Shown here: piece after piece, positions 9,742 to 19,282 of the stretch
How positions within the stretch are numbered: the stretch's first letter is position 1
How the letters are laid out: every line of letters begins with the position of its first letter
Assembly: GCA_963975425.1 (NCBI GenBank)
Contig: CAXBGS010000003.1
Span: forward strand, 186,001-250,000
Length of the DNA: 64,000 nt
Origin: CAXBGS01 sp963975425
Lineage (GTDB): Bacteria; Planctomycetota; Planctomycetia; Pirellulales; Pirellulaceae
Reading direction: 5' to 3'
Notes under the pieces: model-generated
Database searches by the model: none
Told to the model about the DNA's origin: nothing
What the model saw: only the letters and a program-made list of their open reading frames with translations
Position numbers and translations under genes: made by a program

Positions 9742-10264
9742 GAAGGTTTCTGCCCAGAGGCAGCAAATTAGCTGGGGAAATGCGTTGCCAAAGCTGCGGC
9801 AATGCGGGAAAGGAGCCTGTTTGAAGTGTAGTCAAGCAAGGCCAGCCTCTCAACAAAAAACCGCCCATCGCCCGCCTAGCCGACGAGAAAGCTGTACCAT
9901 CGAAGCCGATCGGACCGATCTTCGCTAGAAATGCGACCGGACATCCCCACGAGGAGATGCCTCCAGAGCGGTGAAACAGCGCAGAGCCCCCCGTGTAACC
10001 GGCATGTTCGCCAGGAAGCGAACCATCAAAACAACCCGTTTCCCGGGCATATATTTTCCCAGGCGTATATTTCCAAGCAAGCCAATATTTCCAAGCACAT
10101 CAAAGAATCCGCCCGCGGCATTGGCTCCTGGCGTTCGGGGCGAAGCGATCGCTTGACCCGGGCGAGGACCCGGGGCAGTCTGCATCCCAGCCAGACCGCT
10201 GCGAATCCCAAACTGACGATTTCAAACGCTTTTCAGCTTCGATCGATACAACCACCGCGCGTTC
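9742..10264. other. Intergenic region between DUF1598 gene and acyltransferase-like gene
   Basis: A stretch of 523 bases between divergent genes. Open frames here are short or continue into another frame of the next gene and show no domain. At about 10041-10098 there are three imperfect copies of a roughly 18-base unit that includes ATATTTCCAAGCA. No clear promoter or terminator was identified. Confidence 0.55.
10041..10098. repeat. Three imperfect ~18-bp direct repeats
   Basis: Successive segments ending in CATATATTTTCCCAGG, CGTATATTTCCAAGCA and CAATATTTCCAAGCAC form a degenerate tandem array. The spacing of about 18 bases could suit protein binding to DNA, but no regulator is known and the array may be simple slippage. 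Confidence 0.45.
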
Positions 10265-11062
10265 ATGGCCAAGTCAGCGAAATCGAAACGCAAGCCGCAA
10301 CCGGGGCGTGGCAGCGGCAGGTCGCCACAGAAGCCGGCGCACCTGAAGGATTCGACGGGCCAATCGGCGGCACCGCGAAACGCGTGCCTCGATACGCTTC
10401 GCGGACTGGCCATCGTGCTGATGGTGATCGACCACGTTGCCGATTTGTTGTTGGACATCAGCATCCGCGATTCCAACGTGCGGCTGGGGACGCGACTGGC
10501 CATGCCGCTGTTTTGCGTGCTGATGGGCTATTTTTTGAAAATCGAATCGCGTCATCGATTCCGGCGGTTACTGGAAGTCATCGCAGCATCGGCCTTGGCC
10601 AATTTGGTGTTCTATCCGCGGTACGGCGTGCTGGAAATACTGGCCAGCCTGGTCGTGGCCGCGCTGCTGTTCAAAGCGACAGGGCGGTGGTTTGTGCTGA
10701 TGGTGTTGGCACTGTTTCTGTATCCCTGGGATCCACTGGCGGCTTGGTTCGATTTCCCGCCGACGATCGTGATCAGCTTTGTGGCGCAAGGGATGATTCT
10801 GCGTCGACTGGGCATCAAAGCGGCATTGGCATCGGGAATCCTGCTGTCCAGCGGCGCGATCTGGATGTATCAGATGAATCCGTTGGGCGTGAACTACAAG
10901 CTCTGTCTGTTCATTCTGCCCGCCACGCTGCTGTTATATCTGGGAGACCGTCTGCCGGAAAAACGCATTGCCACTCTGCAATGGATCGGCAAATACCCAC
11001 TGACCATCTATGTCGCTCAGTACTACGCCATCTCTCTCGCGGCCGAATTGCTTCAGCGATAA
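10265..11062 (+). CDS. TraX/acyltransferase-like integral membrane protein
   Basis: A 265-residue inner-membrane protein with a basic N-terminal tail (residues 1-38) and about seven to eight hydrophobic segments. The first reads LDTLRGLAIVLMVIDHVADL, the hallmark of TraX and acyltransferase-3-like proteins, which move acyl groups onto surface sugars or proteins. The C-terminus (IGKYPLTIYVAQYYAISL) also fits the family's last helices. It is shorter than classical acyltransferase-3 proteins (330-400 residues), so TraX-like is the better label. A longer forward open frame overlapping it in another frame has no hydrophobic pattern and is a shadow. Substrate unknown. gnd follows 173 bases downstream on the same strand. 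Confidence 0.75.
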   Translation: MAKSAKSKRKPQPGRGSGRSPQKPAHLKDSTGQSAAPRNACLDTLRGLAIVLMVIDHVADLLLDISIRDSNVRLGTRLAMPLFCVLMGYFLKIESRHRFRRLLEVIAASALANLVFYPRYGVLEILASLVVAALLFKATGRWFVLMVLALFLYPWDPLAAWFDFPPTIVISFVAQGMILRRLGIKAALASGILLSSGAIWMYQMNPLGVNYKLCLFILPATLLLYLGDRLPEKRIATLQWIGKYPLTIYVAQYYAISLAAELLQR

Positions 11063-11235
11063 GCATCATTGGGCGTTCAGACCATTTCATCGAACCGCCT
11101 ATTTCGCCGATCGGGCGATTTCGTTGATCGGACTGGCTAGGCGCCGCCACCGTACGGGCGTACGAGGCCGGGTCTTTCCCAAATTTCTGGATAGCCTAGA
11201 ATCGCCCGCGGACATTTCTGGACCCCCTTTTACGA

Positions 11236-12729
11236 ATGAAGACTGAGATGAGTGGTGACTGCGATTTTGGCCTGATTGGGCTGGCCGTGATGGGCGAAAA
11301 TCTGGCTCTTAACGTCGAGAGCCGAGGCTATAAGGTAGCCGTCTACAATCGCACGACCAGCAAGGTCGATGCCCTGATGGAAGGCCGCGCCAAAGGCAAG
11401 AACTTTGTCGGCACGCACACCATTGAAGAGTTCGTCAAAGCGGTCAAGCGTCCTCGGAAGTTGATGATGCTGGTCAAAGCGGGCCCTGCGGTCGACGCGC
11501 TGATCGAGCAACTTTTGCCCCACTGTGAGCCCGGCGACATCATCATCGACGGTGGCAACGAGCAGTACCAGAACACCGAACGACGAACCAAACAGGTCGA
11601 AGAGGCCGGCATGTTGTACGTCGGATGCGGTGTGTCCGGAGGCGAAGAAGGTGCGTTGAAGGGCCCCAGCTTGATGCCCGGCGGCAGCGCCGAAGCATGG
11701 CCGCATATCAAGGAAATGTTCCAATCCATCGCCGCCAAGGTCGGACCCAACAATGACATTCCCTGCTGCGAGTGGCTCGGCAGCGGCGGTGCAGGCAACT
11801 ATGTCAAGATGGTCCACAACGGCATCGAATACGGCGACATGCAGCTGATCTGCGAAGCCTATCAGTTGCTGCACGAACTTGGTGGACTCAGCAACGATGA
11901 ACTCTACGACGTGTTTGCCGACTGGAACCAAGGCGAATTACAGAGCTATCTGATCGAAATCACGCGTGACATCTTCAGCGTCAAAGACGACCAAGGTGGC
12001 GACGACCATCTCGTAGACAAGATTCAAGACGTCGCCGGCGCTAAGGGAACCGGCAAATGGATGAGCCAACTGGCCCTCGACCTGGGTGTCCCCAGCACGC
12101 TGGTGACAACCGCCGTGTTTGCTCGAGGATTGTCGGCCCAAAAAGAAGCTCGCGTCCGGGCATCGAAGTCACTTAACGGCCCGTCGGAGTCGTCCAACCC
12201 GGAAATGCAGGCGATCGCAAAGTCATTGGTCGGTGATCGTGCCGAGTTCGTCGAAGCGGTTCGCCAAGCGCTTTACGCATCAAAAATCGTTTCATACGCT
12301 CAAGGTTTCGTCCAATTGCAAGCCGCCTCGGCCGAGCACGGCTGGGGACTCGACTATGGTGCCGCCGCGTTGCTGTGGCGTGGCGGTTGCATTATCCGTG
12401 CCCAGTTCCTCGATCGCATCAAGGAAGCGTTTGACAAAGACGCCAATCTAGAGAATCTGCTGCTGGACAAGTACTTTGAAAACGCCGTCGAGAATGCGCA
12501 AGAAAAGTGGCGTAAGGTCGTTGCGATCGCATCGATCATGGGCATTCCTGTTCCCGCCTTTAGCACCGCGTTGTGCTACTACGACGGCTACCGCATGGCT
12601 CGTCTGCCGGCCAACCTGCTGCAAGCCCAGCGGGATTATTTCGGCGCTCACACCTACCAACGCGTCGACAAAGACGGCACGTTCCACACCGAGTGGATCC
12701 AGCTTCGCAAAGAGCCCACCAACGCCTAG
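11236..12729 (+). CDS. gnd: 6-phosphogluconate dehydrogenase, decarboxylating
   Basis: A 497-residue enzyme that oxidises and decarboxylates 6-phosphogluconate to ribulose 5-phosphate with NADP in the oxidative pentose phosphate pathway. The Rossmann motif is FGLIGLAVMGENLALN (from about residue 11), followed by DGGNEQYQNTERR, the substrate-binding GCGVSGGEEGALKGPSLMPGG region (about 136-156) and the catalytic GNYVKMVHNGIEYGDMQ. The C-terminal helical domain (WRGGCIIRAQFLD) completes it. Length is normal for the long bacterial form. A second ATG at 11248 (MSGDCDF) matches the usual family start and may be the real one. A methyltransferase gene begins just after the stop. Confidence 0.96.
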   Translation: MKTEMSGDCDFGLIGLAVMGENLALNVESRGYKVAVYNRTTSKVDALMEGRAKGKNFVGTHTIEEFVKAVKRPRKLMMLVKAGPAVDALIEQLLPHCEPGDIIIDGGNEQYQNTERRTKQVEEAGMLYVGCGVSGGEEGALKGPSLMPGGSAEAWPHIKEMFQSIAAKVGPNNDIPCCEWLGSGGAGNYVKMVHNGIEYGDMQLICEAYQLLHELGGLSNDELYDVFADWNQGELQSYLIEITRDIFSVKDDQGGDDHLVDKIQDVAGAKGTGKWMSQLALDLGVPSTLVTTAVFARGLSAQKEARVRASKSLNGPSESSNPEMQAIAKSLVGDRAEFVEAVRQALYASKIVSYAQGFVQLQAASAEHGWGLDYGAAALLWRGGCIIRAQFLDRIKEAFDKDANLENLLLDKYFENAVENAQEKWRKVVAIASIMGIPVPAFSTALCYYDGYRMARLPANLLQAQRDYFGAHTYQRVDKDGTFHTEWIQLRKEPTNA

Positions 12730-12737
12730 AGCTGATT

Positions 12738-13433
12738 TTGACAAAGCCCGCCGAATGGCAATCTGTCGACGAACTGTTCGAACGCCGACTGCTGAAAACA
12801 TCAAACTCAGCAGTCGACTTTGAATGGATCACTCGTGCAAATGCGGAAGCAGGGCTTCCGGCGATTGATGTTTCACCGCTGCAGGGCAAATTCCTGCACC
12901 TGCTCGTGCAGATCTCTGGAGCCAAACGCGTGCTGGAAATTGGCACGCTAGGTGGTTACAGCACCGCATGGATGGCGTCGGCGTTGCCAGAGGATGGCGA
13001 ACTGACCACGATCGAAATCAACGCCGCACACGCGGGCGTTGCCGCTGCGAATCTTGCTCAAGCCGGTTTGACTGACCGCGTCCACCTTCGCCTGGGAGAC
13101 GCCAATGCGATCCTGGCCGAAATGATTCGACTGGAAACATCCGCGTTTGATTTTGTCTTTATCGACGCCGACAAAGTATCCGGCGAAGCATATTTCAAAT
13201 CCGCCCTTGAACTGACGCGACCGGGCAGCACCATCGTGTGCGACAACATGGTCCGTGGCGGCAACATTATCGACGAAGACACCGACGATCCGGATGTCGC
13301 CGGCACGCAACGTCTGCTCGGCGCCGTCGCGGCGGAACCATCGGTGAGCGCAACGGCCATCCAGACGGTCGGACAAAAGGGGCACGACGGTTTTGCGATC
13401 ATGACCGTCGAGGCATCTTCACGCGAATCCTAA
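12738..13433 (+). CDS. Class I SAM-dependent O-methyltransferase, TTG start
   Basis: A 231-residue cytosolic enzyme of the caffeoyl-CoA/catechol O-methyltransferase family. The SAM-binding motif is VLEIGTLGGYSTAWMA (about residues 59-74), the acidic motif TTIEINAAHA follows, and the metal-binding stretch is FDFVFIDADK with a downstream CDNMVRGG. Between the gnd stop and the conserved N-terminal sequence there is no in-frame ATG, so the start is most likely the TTG at 12738, with TAGAG as a weak ribosome-binding site overlapping the gnd stop. Open sequence further upstream in this frame is only a gnd shadow. The 8-base gap suggests co-transcription with gnd. The natural acceptor is unknown. 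Confidence 0.85.
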   Translation: MTKPAEWQSVDELFERRLLKTSNSAVDFEWITRANAEAGLPAIDVSPLQGKFLHLLVQISGAKRVLEIGTLGGYSTAWMASALPEDGELTTIEINAAHAGVAAANLAQAGLTDRVHLRLGDANAILAEMIRLETSAFDFVFIDADKVSGEAYFKSALELTRPGSTIVCDNMVRGGNIIDEDTDDPDVAGTQRLLGAVAAEPSVSATAIQTVGQKGHDGFAIMTVEASSRES

Positions 13434-13999
13434 TCGCGAACTGCGATCGCCCACGAACGCAGATCCTAGCAGGCCACCGATGTTGCACTTCAGTGCAACG
13501 CGAGACGGGATTGCGATCGGGGTGCTCCGCAGGAATGTTCAGGTCGAGCCAACCCGCCAATCAGACTCGTGGCGAAAACCAGCGGCAAGTCTCGCGACGC
13601 GATGCGCAGCTGACGCGCGCAAGGATTCACGCGGCACGGTGAATAATCCGATCACGGAACAGCGCGAGGGACCGAGACAAGCCGCAAGCATGGCTGTACT
13701 TGACCGGTTTGCGACTGTGCATTCTTTCGGCCTGACCGTTCCGAATCGCCTAAAACATAGGATCCAAGGTGATTTGGCGCAGTTTTATTGCCGTGATGGC
13801 CTCCAAGACTGCGAGTCGATTGCGACCGGCTGCGCCGAAAACTAAGATCATCTGTGAGGGGTTTAAACGTAGTGCAGCAGTGCGGCATCAATAGAGAGCG
13901 TCATTTGGATTCGTTGGGCGGAACAAGAATCATTCGTCTGTGGCGGCATGCGTCGTTCCCATCGAAGGCGTTGCCGAAACGGAAGAGGGGCTCGTGCGG
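13434..13999. other. Intergenic region, no supported gene
   Basis: A stretch of 566 bases between the methyltransferase and the J-domain gene. A 121-codon open frame in it has unbiased composition, no domain and no ribosome-binding site, so I do not call it. No repeat or strong hairpin was noticed. Confidence 0.5.
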
Positions 14000-16855
14000 A
14001 TGAAAACTTACTATCAGTTCTTGGGCGTCGACGAGGATGCCGATGAGGACGAGATTCGTGCCGCGTATCGACGCTGCATGCTAAAGATCCATCCTGACCT
14101 TCACCCCGAGGACACAGACGCTCAGGAGGTCACACAGCGATTGAACGCGGCGTTCCAAACGCTGCTGGATCATGAGTCACGCGAGAAGTACGACGAAAGC
14201 TTACAGCGTCAACGCGAGCTGGAATCGCAACCTTCTCCGGACACAACTGAAATCCCAACCGGTGATGACCGGGCGTCGGCGTTTCGAAGCCGCGCTCATC
14301 CATCCTCAGCCCCTGGCCCCAAGCAACCATCGCGATCGAAAAAGGCGGGCAAAGCCGGTAAGCCTCGAAAGCTGAACAACAAAAAACGATCGTATCAACG
14401 AGGCCTGCTCGCTAGCGCGTTCGCAAAACTGCTGCCGATTAGCGTGGGGCTTGGCTCGGCAGGCATCGTCGTGCTTCTCTTGCTTTGGATCATCAAGGGG
14501 CAACACCCTCTCGACCTGCTTCAACCGCCAAAAACGGCATTGAAGCCGGAGGATCTGGTCGTCGATTTTGGCGAAACGGACACCCCGGCCAATACCAGCG
14601 AGGCGGACAACTCAATCGGCCAGAACGCTCAGGTGGCCCAGAACGCGCTGAGCCAGAATGCGCTGAGCCAGAACCTTGTTGCCGATCTAACGGGTCAGGC
14701 GGCAGGCGACGCGTCGGAGACGATGCCTAGCGATATCGAGCGTATTGCGGCGGTACCTGATGTGTTTACCGAGCCGCAGGTGACCGTTTCGCCGCAGTAC
14801 GCCGTGCCTTCGCAATCCGCCGGCCCGCCGACTTCACACCCGCCTGCAAGCGGCCATCCGGGATCAGTCGACGTGGCCGCGGCAGAGCCTAGTTCGGACG
14901 ACCTCAACGGGCTGCCAATGAGCACGGGCGAACTCGGTTCGTTCGAATCGAAAGAACCGTTTGATTTCGGTGACGAAAGTGACTTGGTCTCGATCGACCA
15001 GCAACTCGCCAATCAAACCACCTATCCGACACCAACGGAAACCGAGCGTGCGGAGAAACGCAAGCTCGTCGCGACACTGTTCAAAGACCGGTACAGCTCG
15101 GCAAAATCGCGACCACAGAAACGCCAACTGGCGGCGGAAATCCTTTCGGTTGCGGCCGAGACTCACGACGATATTCCGGGCATGTACGTGCTGCTGCGAA
15201 TCGGTCGCGACATGGCCGTCAACGCCGGCGATGTCCGCTTGGCCGAACAAGCCATCGATCAACTTGCCCGCTATTTCGAAATCAATCGGCTTCGATTCAC
15301 TCTCGATGCCTTCAAGCAGATCGAAAAAAACGTCGTCGACCGCAGCGGCAAAGAACACCTGTACGCAGCAGCGACCCGACTGATCGACGAATTTGAATCG
15401 CAAGACGACTATGACAGCGCCATGGCGTCCTCAAGAATCGCGGTCGACTGCGCCAGGTCGCTGCGAAACGGCCGGTTGGTCCAAGCGTCCAAGGACCGCC
15501 AAGAACAGGTCGAAAGGGTCGGCAAAAAACTCAAATCGATCGAACCATCCATCGCGTTGCTCGCAGCCGATCCGTCCGATCCACAAGCGAATCTGGCGGT
15601 CGGCCAATATCTGTGTTTTTGGAAAGGGCAATGGGACCGCGGCTTGAAAATGCTGGCCAATTGCTCCAATCCGAGCCTCTGCCAAGCGGCCACACTGGAC
15701 CTTGCAACCGACACCAGCGAAGACGCATTGGAAACCGGAGACCAGTGGTGGCAGGCATCCCAAGAACTCGATCCGCATGAATCCAAGCAGGCTCGTGCCA
15801 GGGCGGTGGTGCACTACCTGCGTGCCCGTGACAAGACGAACGGACTGCACCGGCGCCGTATCGAACAGCGGATCGCCGAGGTCGACATCAGCGATATCGC
15901 GTACCTGGCCCAGCGAGTTTTTGACGGCCACGAGAATTCTGGTGGCACTTCGCCGAATCTGGGTCACGGACACCTGAACTCGATCGGCATGAAACTGATC
16001 CGAATCCCGGCCGGTCGATTCGTGATGGGCAGCCAATCACAGGCGCCGATTAGCCCGTTAACAGCCGCTGGAATTTCCTCAGCGGCTGCGTTCAGTGACG
16101 AACATCCGCCGCACTCGGTGACGATCAGTTCGCCGTTTTATATGGGCATGTTCGAGGTCACTGTCGCACAATTTGCAGAATTCGTTCGTGATTCGGGTTA
16201 CGTCACCGAGGCGCATCGTGATGGCCGGGGCGGTGAAGGATGGAACGCAAACGCAAAGGCTTTCGTGTCATCGGCCGAGCACAACTGGACCACACCGGGG
16301 TTCGCACAAAGCAGCTCGCACCCGGTCGTTTTGGTTTCCTGGAACGACGCCGAAGCGTTTTGCGAATGGCTGTCTCGTCGTGAAGGCAAAACCTATCGGC
16401 TGCCTTATGAAGCGGAATGGGAATACGCGTGTCGCGCCGGTTCGCAAACGCGGTATCAGCATGGCAATATCGCTCACGACTTAGAACGTTTCGCCAATGT
16501 TTTTGACGAGGGTTCGTCGCGTTTCCTGGCGGTCCAAAAGGAAAGCACCGATGGCGACGACGCGTTCCTGTTTACCGCGCCGACTGGCAGCTTCCTGCCC
16601 AACCGATTCGGGCTATTCGACATGCAAGGGAATGTGTGGGAATGGTGCCGAGACGGCTACCTGCCGACCTACTACGCATCGTCGCCGGCCGTGGACCCGA
16701 AGGGATCGCCCGGCGGAATGAACAAGTCGATGCGAGGCGGATCGTTTTTCTCAGGCAGTGAAGGGTGCCGCAGCGCCAAACGCAACTTTGCAGGCTCGAC
16801 CCACCGCAGCGCGGTGCTGGGATTCCGGATCGTGATGGAAGCTGCCGGCCCGTAG
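14000..16855 (+). CDS. J-domain / transmembrane / FGE-like (SUMF1) fusion protein
   Basis: A predicted 951-residue protein. The ATG at 14000 is preferred over an earlier in-frame start because AGAGGGG lies 9 bases upstream and the J domain begins at once. Residues 1-68 are a J domain with the HPD motif (KIHPDLHPE), normally used to stimulate Hsp70 ATPase. A basic linker (100-135) leads to one membrane helix at about 147-166. Residues 185-370 are Gln/Ser/Pro-rich with a small repeat (QNALSQNALSQN). A helical region then precedes a formylglycine-generating-enzyme-like domain from about 658 (GMKLIRIPAGRFVMGS to GFRIVM). Its C-terminal RGGSFFSGSEGCRSAKRN lacks the two catalytic cysteines of true FGE. 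Topology would put the J domain in the cytosol and the FGE-like domain outside. Confidence 0.85.
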   Translation: MKTYYQFLGVDEDADEDEIRAAYRRCMLKIHPDLHPEDTDAQEVTQRLNAAFQTLLDHESREKYDESLQRQRELESQPSPDTTEIPTGDDRASAFRSRAHPSSAPGPKQPSRSKKAGKAGKPRKLNNKKRSYQRGLLASAFAKLLPISVGLGSAGIVVLLLLWIIKGQHPLDLLQPPKTALKPEDLVVDFGETDTPANTSEADNSIGQNAQVAQNALSQNALSQNLVADLTGQAAGDASETMPSDIERIAAVPDVFTEPQVTVSPQYAVPSQSAGPPTSHPPASGHPGSVDVAAAEPSSDDLNGLPMSTGELGSFESKEPFDFGDESDLVSIDQQLANQTTYPTPTETERAEKRKLVATLFKDRYSSAKSRPQKRQLAAEILSVAAETHDDIPGMYVLLRIGRDMAVNAGDVRLAEQAIDQLARYFEINRLRFTLDAFKQIEKNVVDRSGKEHLYAAATRLIDEFESQDDYDSAMASSRIAVDCARSLRNGRLVQASKDRQEQVERVGKKLKSIEPSIALLAADPSDPQANLAVGQYLCFWKGQWDRGLKMLANCSNPSLCQAATLDLATDTSEDALETGDQWWQASQELDPHESKQARARAVVHYLRARDKTNGLHRRRIEQRIAEVDISDIAYLAQRVFDGHENSGGTSPNLGHGHLNSIGMKLIRIPAGRFVMGSQSQAPISPLTAAGISSAAAFSDEHPPHSVTISSPFYMGMFEVTVAQFAEFVRDSGYVTEAHRDGRGGEGWNANAKAFVSSAEHNWTTPGFAQSSSHPVVLVSWNDAEAFCEWLSRREGKTYRLPYEAEWEYACRAGSQTRYQHGNIAHDLERFANVFDEGSSRFLAVQKESTDGDDAFLFTAPTGSFLPNRFGLFDMQGNVWEWCRDGYLPTYYASSPAVDPKGSPGGMNKSMRGGSFFSGSEGCRSAKRNFAGSTHRSAVLGFRIVMEAAGP

Positions 16856-16897
16856 CAACGCGTCAAAGTGCTGCGACGAATAACACCACAGCAACGA

Positions 16898-16934
16898 AAA
16901 ACGGCGTTGCCCATGGGGTGAGCAACGCCGTTTT
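16898..16934. terminator. Bidirectional intrinsic terminator
   Basis: AAAACGGCGTTGC (16898-16910) and GCAACGCCGTTTT (16922-16934) form a perfect 13-bp stem with an 11-base loop. It has T residues on the forward strand and A residues on the left, so it can end both the forward J-domain gene and the reverse TlpA-like gene. Confidence 0.88.
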
Positions 16935-17038
16935 GATGATTTCCGCAGGTTTTGCCGGCGTTCCAGTCGTTCAGATCGCTGCCCCGACTAGCCCGAGTAG
17001 CCCAACCAGGCCGGAGCGCGGGGCAGTGAAATTGATGG

Positions 17039-18985
17039 TTACCGCTTGGCCGTAAGCATCTTTTCCAAGTCGCCGTCCAGTTCGGCGGCACGAACATTGT
17101 GCCGCACGACCTTGCCGGCTTTGTCGACCAGCATCATCGTTGGCAGTGTCTGGACGCCGAATGCCTTGGCCAATTGGCTTGCTTCCAATCCACCGTCGTC
17201 GAACAACTGGATCCACGGCAGCGGAGTTTCTTTCAGGAAGCCGTTTGCCAGTTCACGAGTCACGTCGACGTTGATTCCGACCAGAATCAACCCGGCCTTT
17301 TGGTAACGTGCCTGTAAGCGTCTCAGCAGCTTCATGTCCTGCTTGCAGGGCTCGCACCACGTGGCCCAGTAATGGATCACCACAGGACGCCCTCGCAGCG
17401 CCGACAGCTTGAACGGCTTGCCATCGATTGTCGTGCCCTCCAAGTCGATCGTACGGCCGACCGATTCCAAGCGACGCACGGCGCCGGCCGCTTTTTCACC
17501 CATATCGGTGCCGGCAAAGTCCTTCGCAACGCTCTTGTAATACCCCAGGGCCTCGCGTTCCTTATCCTCAAACTCTTTGCTGAGGGCCAATTGCAGCATC
17601 GCTTGGGCCGCCTCGCCTGTCCGCGGAAAACGATCGACAAAGTCCGTCAAAGCGGTCAGGTACCACTCTTGAACTTTGGCAAAGTCCGCGTCAGGGGTTT
17701 GGCGTGTGACGTATTCGGTACCGATCGTCTGAAAGTCGGCGTATGCCCTCAGCGGCTTGTTGTCACTCGGGATCGCTCGGCTAATCGCACGCAGACGCGC
17801 CAAGCCGTCAGGATAAGCCCCGTTCTGCGTTGCCACACTGACCATGTCGATCAACTGACGCGTCCAGGTCGCCCGTTCATCGGCCGTTTCACTGGCTTTG
17901 ACCAAACCCATCACGGTTTCGGCGCGCTGGTCATGAAGCCCCGCTAAGGTCTTTTTATCGCTGGTTTTCGAAAGCGTCGCATCGATTTTCTCCAGTCGCG
18001 CGACCAACTCTTGAATCTTCGGAGCGATTCCGCTGGTGGTCGCTCCCGCGGCGGCCCCGGAATGATGTGCCGCAAAGAAATTACTGATCGGCTGGGCAAC
18101 GGCGTCGTCCGTAGTGCCCACCGAAGGCAGGTCAACCAGCCGCCAAGCGTCGCCGATTCGAACGATCGTGCCGACGAGAATCTGACCGCTTCCATCGGCG
18201 TCTTCGAACATCGCAACGGCATTCTCGTACACGATCACGTCGCGTTTTGACCCATCGGTTCCCGCAGGCACGATTCCCGGTGGTGGTGAAGCGAACTGGA
18301 CCCACTGCGCGTCTGGACCGACGACCTTCTGCCGTTCGGCAAGTCGCGAAAACTCACGTGCGGCGCGCTCGGCTTTTACCGACAATTCTTCCGTTTTATC
18401 GCCCCCCAAACTCAACGATTTCAGCTCACTCGGCGATGCCAACAGCCGGGCAAAACGCGCCCCGTCGGCATCGCGAATCGCGGCGATCATTTCAGCCGAA
18501 ACCTCTTCGGCTGAGATTTGTTTCCAGCGGTCGATCGTCCCGTTTTCGTCATCGTCGATCCCCCACCGAATTCCCAAGGTGCCGAGCCAGCGGTGCTGAT
18601 CGGCGCGCCCGTTGAAATCGCCATCGATGTCTCGATAAACCTCCACGCCGTAGCGGAAGTAGCACCACAAGTCGATTTTTTTGTCACCATTGGTGTCGGC
18701 AAATCGACGCAGCACGCTGCCATCGGGTCCGACCACTTCCCAGCCGGACCAATCCGCGTGATCGATATCGCGAACGCTGCATTGATCGACCTCATCTGCG
18801 TCGACCAAGTCGTATTCCACTTCCTTTTGAACTGGATTTAGCGACAGGGCAGCTTTGGCGGACGGGGTGGCCGCGACGGCGACATCCGCCGTCAAACAGG
18901 CGACCGGCAGGGCGCAAAAGGCGAAAAAAAGCCGGCTTCGGCGTTTAGAACGCGAGCAGCGACTGTAAAGCATTCGATCCGTCAT
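17039..18985 (-). CDS. TlpA-family thioredoxin-fold protein with EF-hand-like N-terminal repeats
   Basis: A 648-residue exported protein. A basic n-region and hydrophobic core (LFFAFCALPVACLTADVAVA) form the signal. Residues about 90-160 contain three acidic loops (DTNGDKKID, DIDGDFNGRAD, DDDENGTID), each followed by an aromatic stretch, resembling calcium-binding EF-hand-like loops. A long helical middle with TPR-like character follows (EWYLTALTDFVDRFPRTGEAAQAMLQLAL). The C-terminal domain (about 505-645) is a TlpA/ResA thioredoxin with WATWCEPCKQ and the cis-Pro segment QTLPTMMLVD. Known relatives reduce disulfides in the periplasm, for example in cytochrome c maturation. Given the many CxxCH proteins nearby, such a role is plausible but inferred. 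Confidence 0.87.
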   Translation of the reverse strand: MTDRMLYSRCSRSKRRSRLFFAFCALPVACLTADVAVAATPSAKAALSLNPVQKEVEYDLVDADEVDQCSVRDIDHADWSGWEVVGPDGSVLRRFADTNGDKKIDLWCYFRYGVEVYRDIDGDFNGRADQHRWLGTLGIRWGIDDDENGTIDRWKQISAEEVSAEMIAAIRDADGARFARLLASPSELKSLSLGGDKTEELSVKAERAAREFSRLAERQKVVGPDAQWVQFASPPPGIVPAGTDGSKRDVIVYENAVAMFEDADGSGQILVGTIVRIGDAWRLVDLPSVGTTDDAVAQPISNFFAAHHSGAAAGATTSGIAPKIQELVARLEKIDATLSKTSDKKTLAGLHDQRAETVMGLVKASETADERATWTRQLIDMVSVATQNGAYPDGLARLRAISRAIPSDNKPLRAYADFQTIGTEYVTRQTPDADFAKVQEWYLTALTDFVDRFPRTGEAAQAMLQLALSKEFEDKEREALGYYKSVAKDFAGTDMGEKAAGAVRRLESVGRTIDLEGTTIDGKPFKLSALRGRPVVIHYWATWCEPCKQDMKLLRRLQARYQKAGLILVGINVDVTRELANGFLKETPLPWIQLFDDGGLEASQLAKAFGVQTLPTMMLVDKAGKVVRHNVRAAELDGDLEKMLTAKR

Positions 18986-19177
18986 GCTGATTGTTTCCAG
19001 GTTTGTTCAGGGAAGGAGTTGGTTTAGTTTTGGGAGGGAAAAAACGGGGGAAGTGACATAGTCCGCTGCGGTATTTTGCACGAACCTTGCTGCCGGAGAA
19101 AATGTCGATTCAAGCATTCGGGGACAACTAGCCGAAAAAAGAGGCTCCGAGAGACACAAATCGGGCGTCTGTTCCCT

Positions 19178-19205
19178 TTGACAGACAAACGAGTTTGCGT
19201 AAACT
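19178..19205 (+). promoter_or_regulatory. Sigma-70-type promoter for the tRNA pair
   Basis: TTGACA at 19178-19183 and TAAACT at 19200-19205 are separated by 16 bases, a good match to a housekeeping promoter. It would start transcription near 19212, about 70 bases ahead of tRNA-Ile. It was found by eye. Confidence 0.5.
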
Positions 19206-19282
19206 CTCGTTCCCACTTCGGCAACTTGCCGAACAGGAAACCTCAAATTGAAGTTTCAAACGCAGCCGTTTTCGGGTGTTGA

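Noticed and set aside
9931..11127. Forward 398-codon open frame
   Set aside because: It overlaps the hydrophobic acyltransferase-like gene in another frame, is Arg/Gly/Ser-rich without pattern, and is a shadow.
13480..13845. Forward 121-codon open frame in the gap after the methyltransferase gene
   Set aside because: No ribosome-binding site, domain or hydrophobic pattern; not supported.
14000..16855. A true formylglycine-generating enzyme
   Set aside because: The FGE-like domain lacks the two catalytic cysteines in the RGGS region, so sulfatase activation is unlikely.
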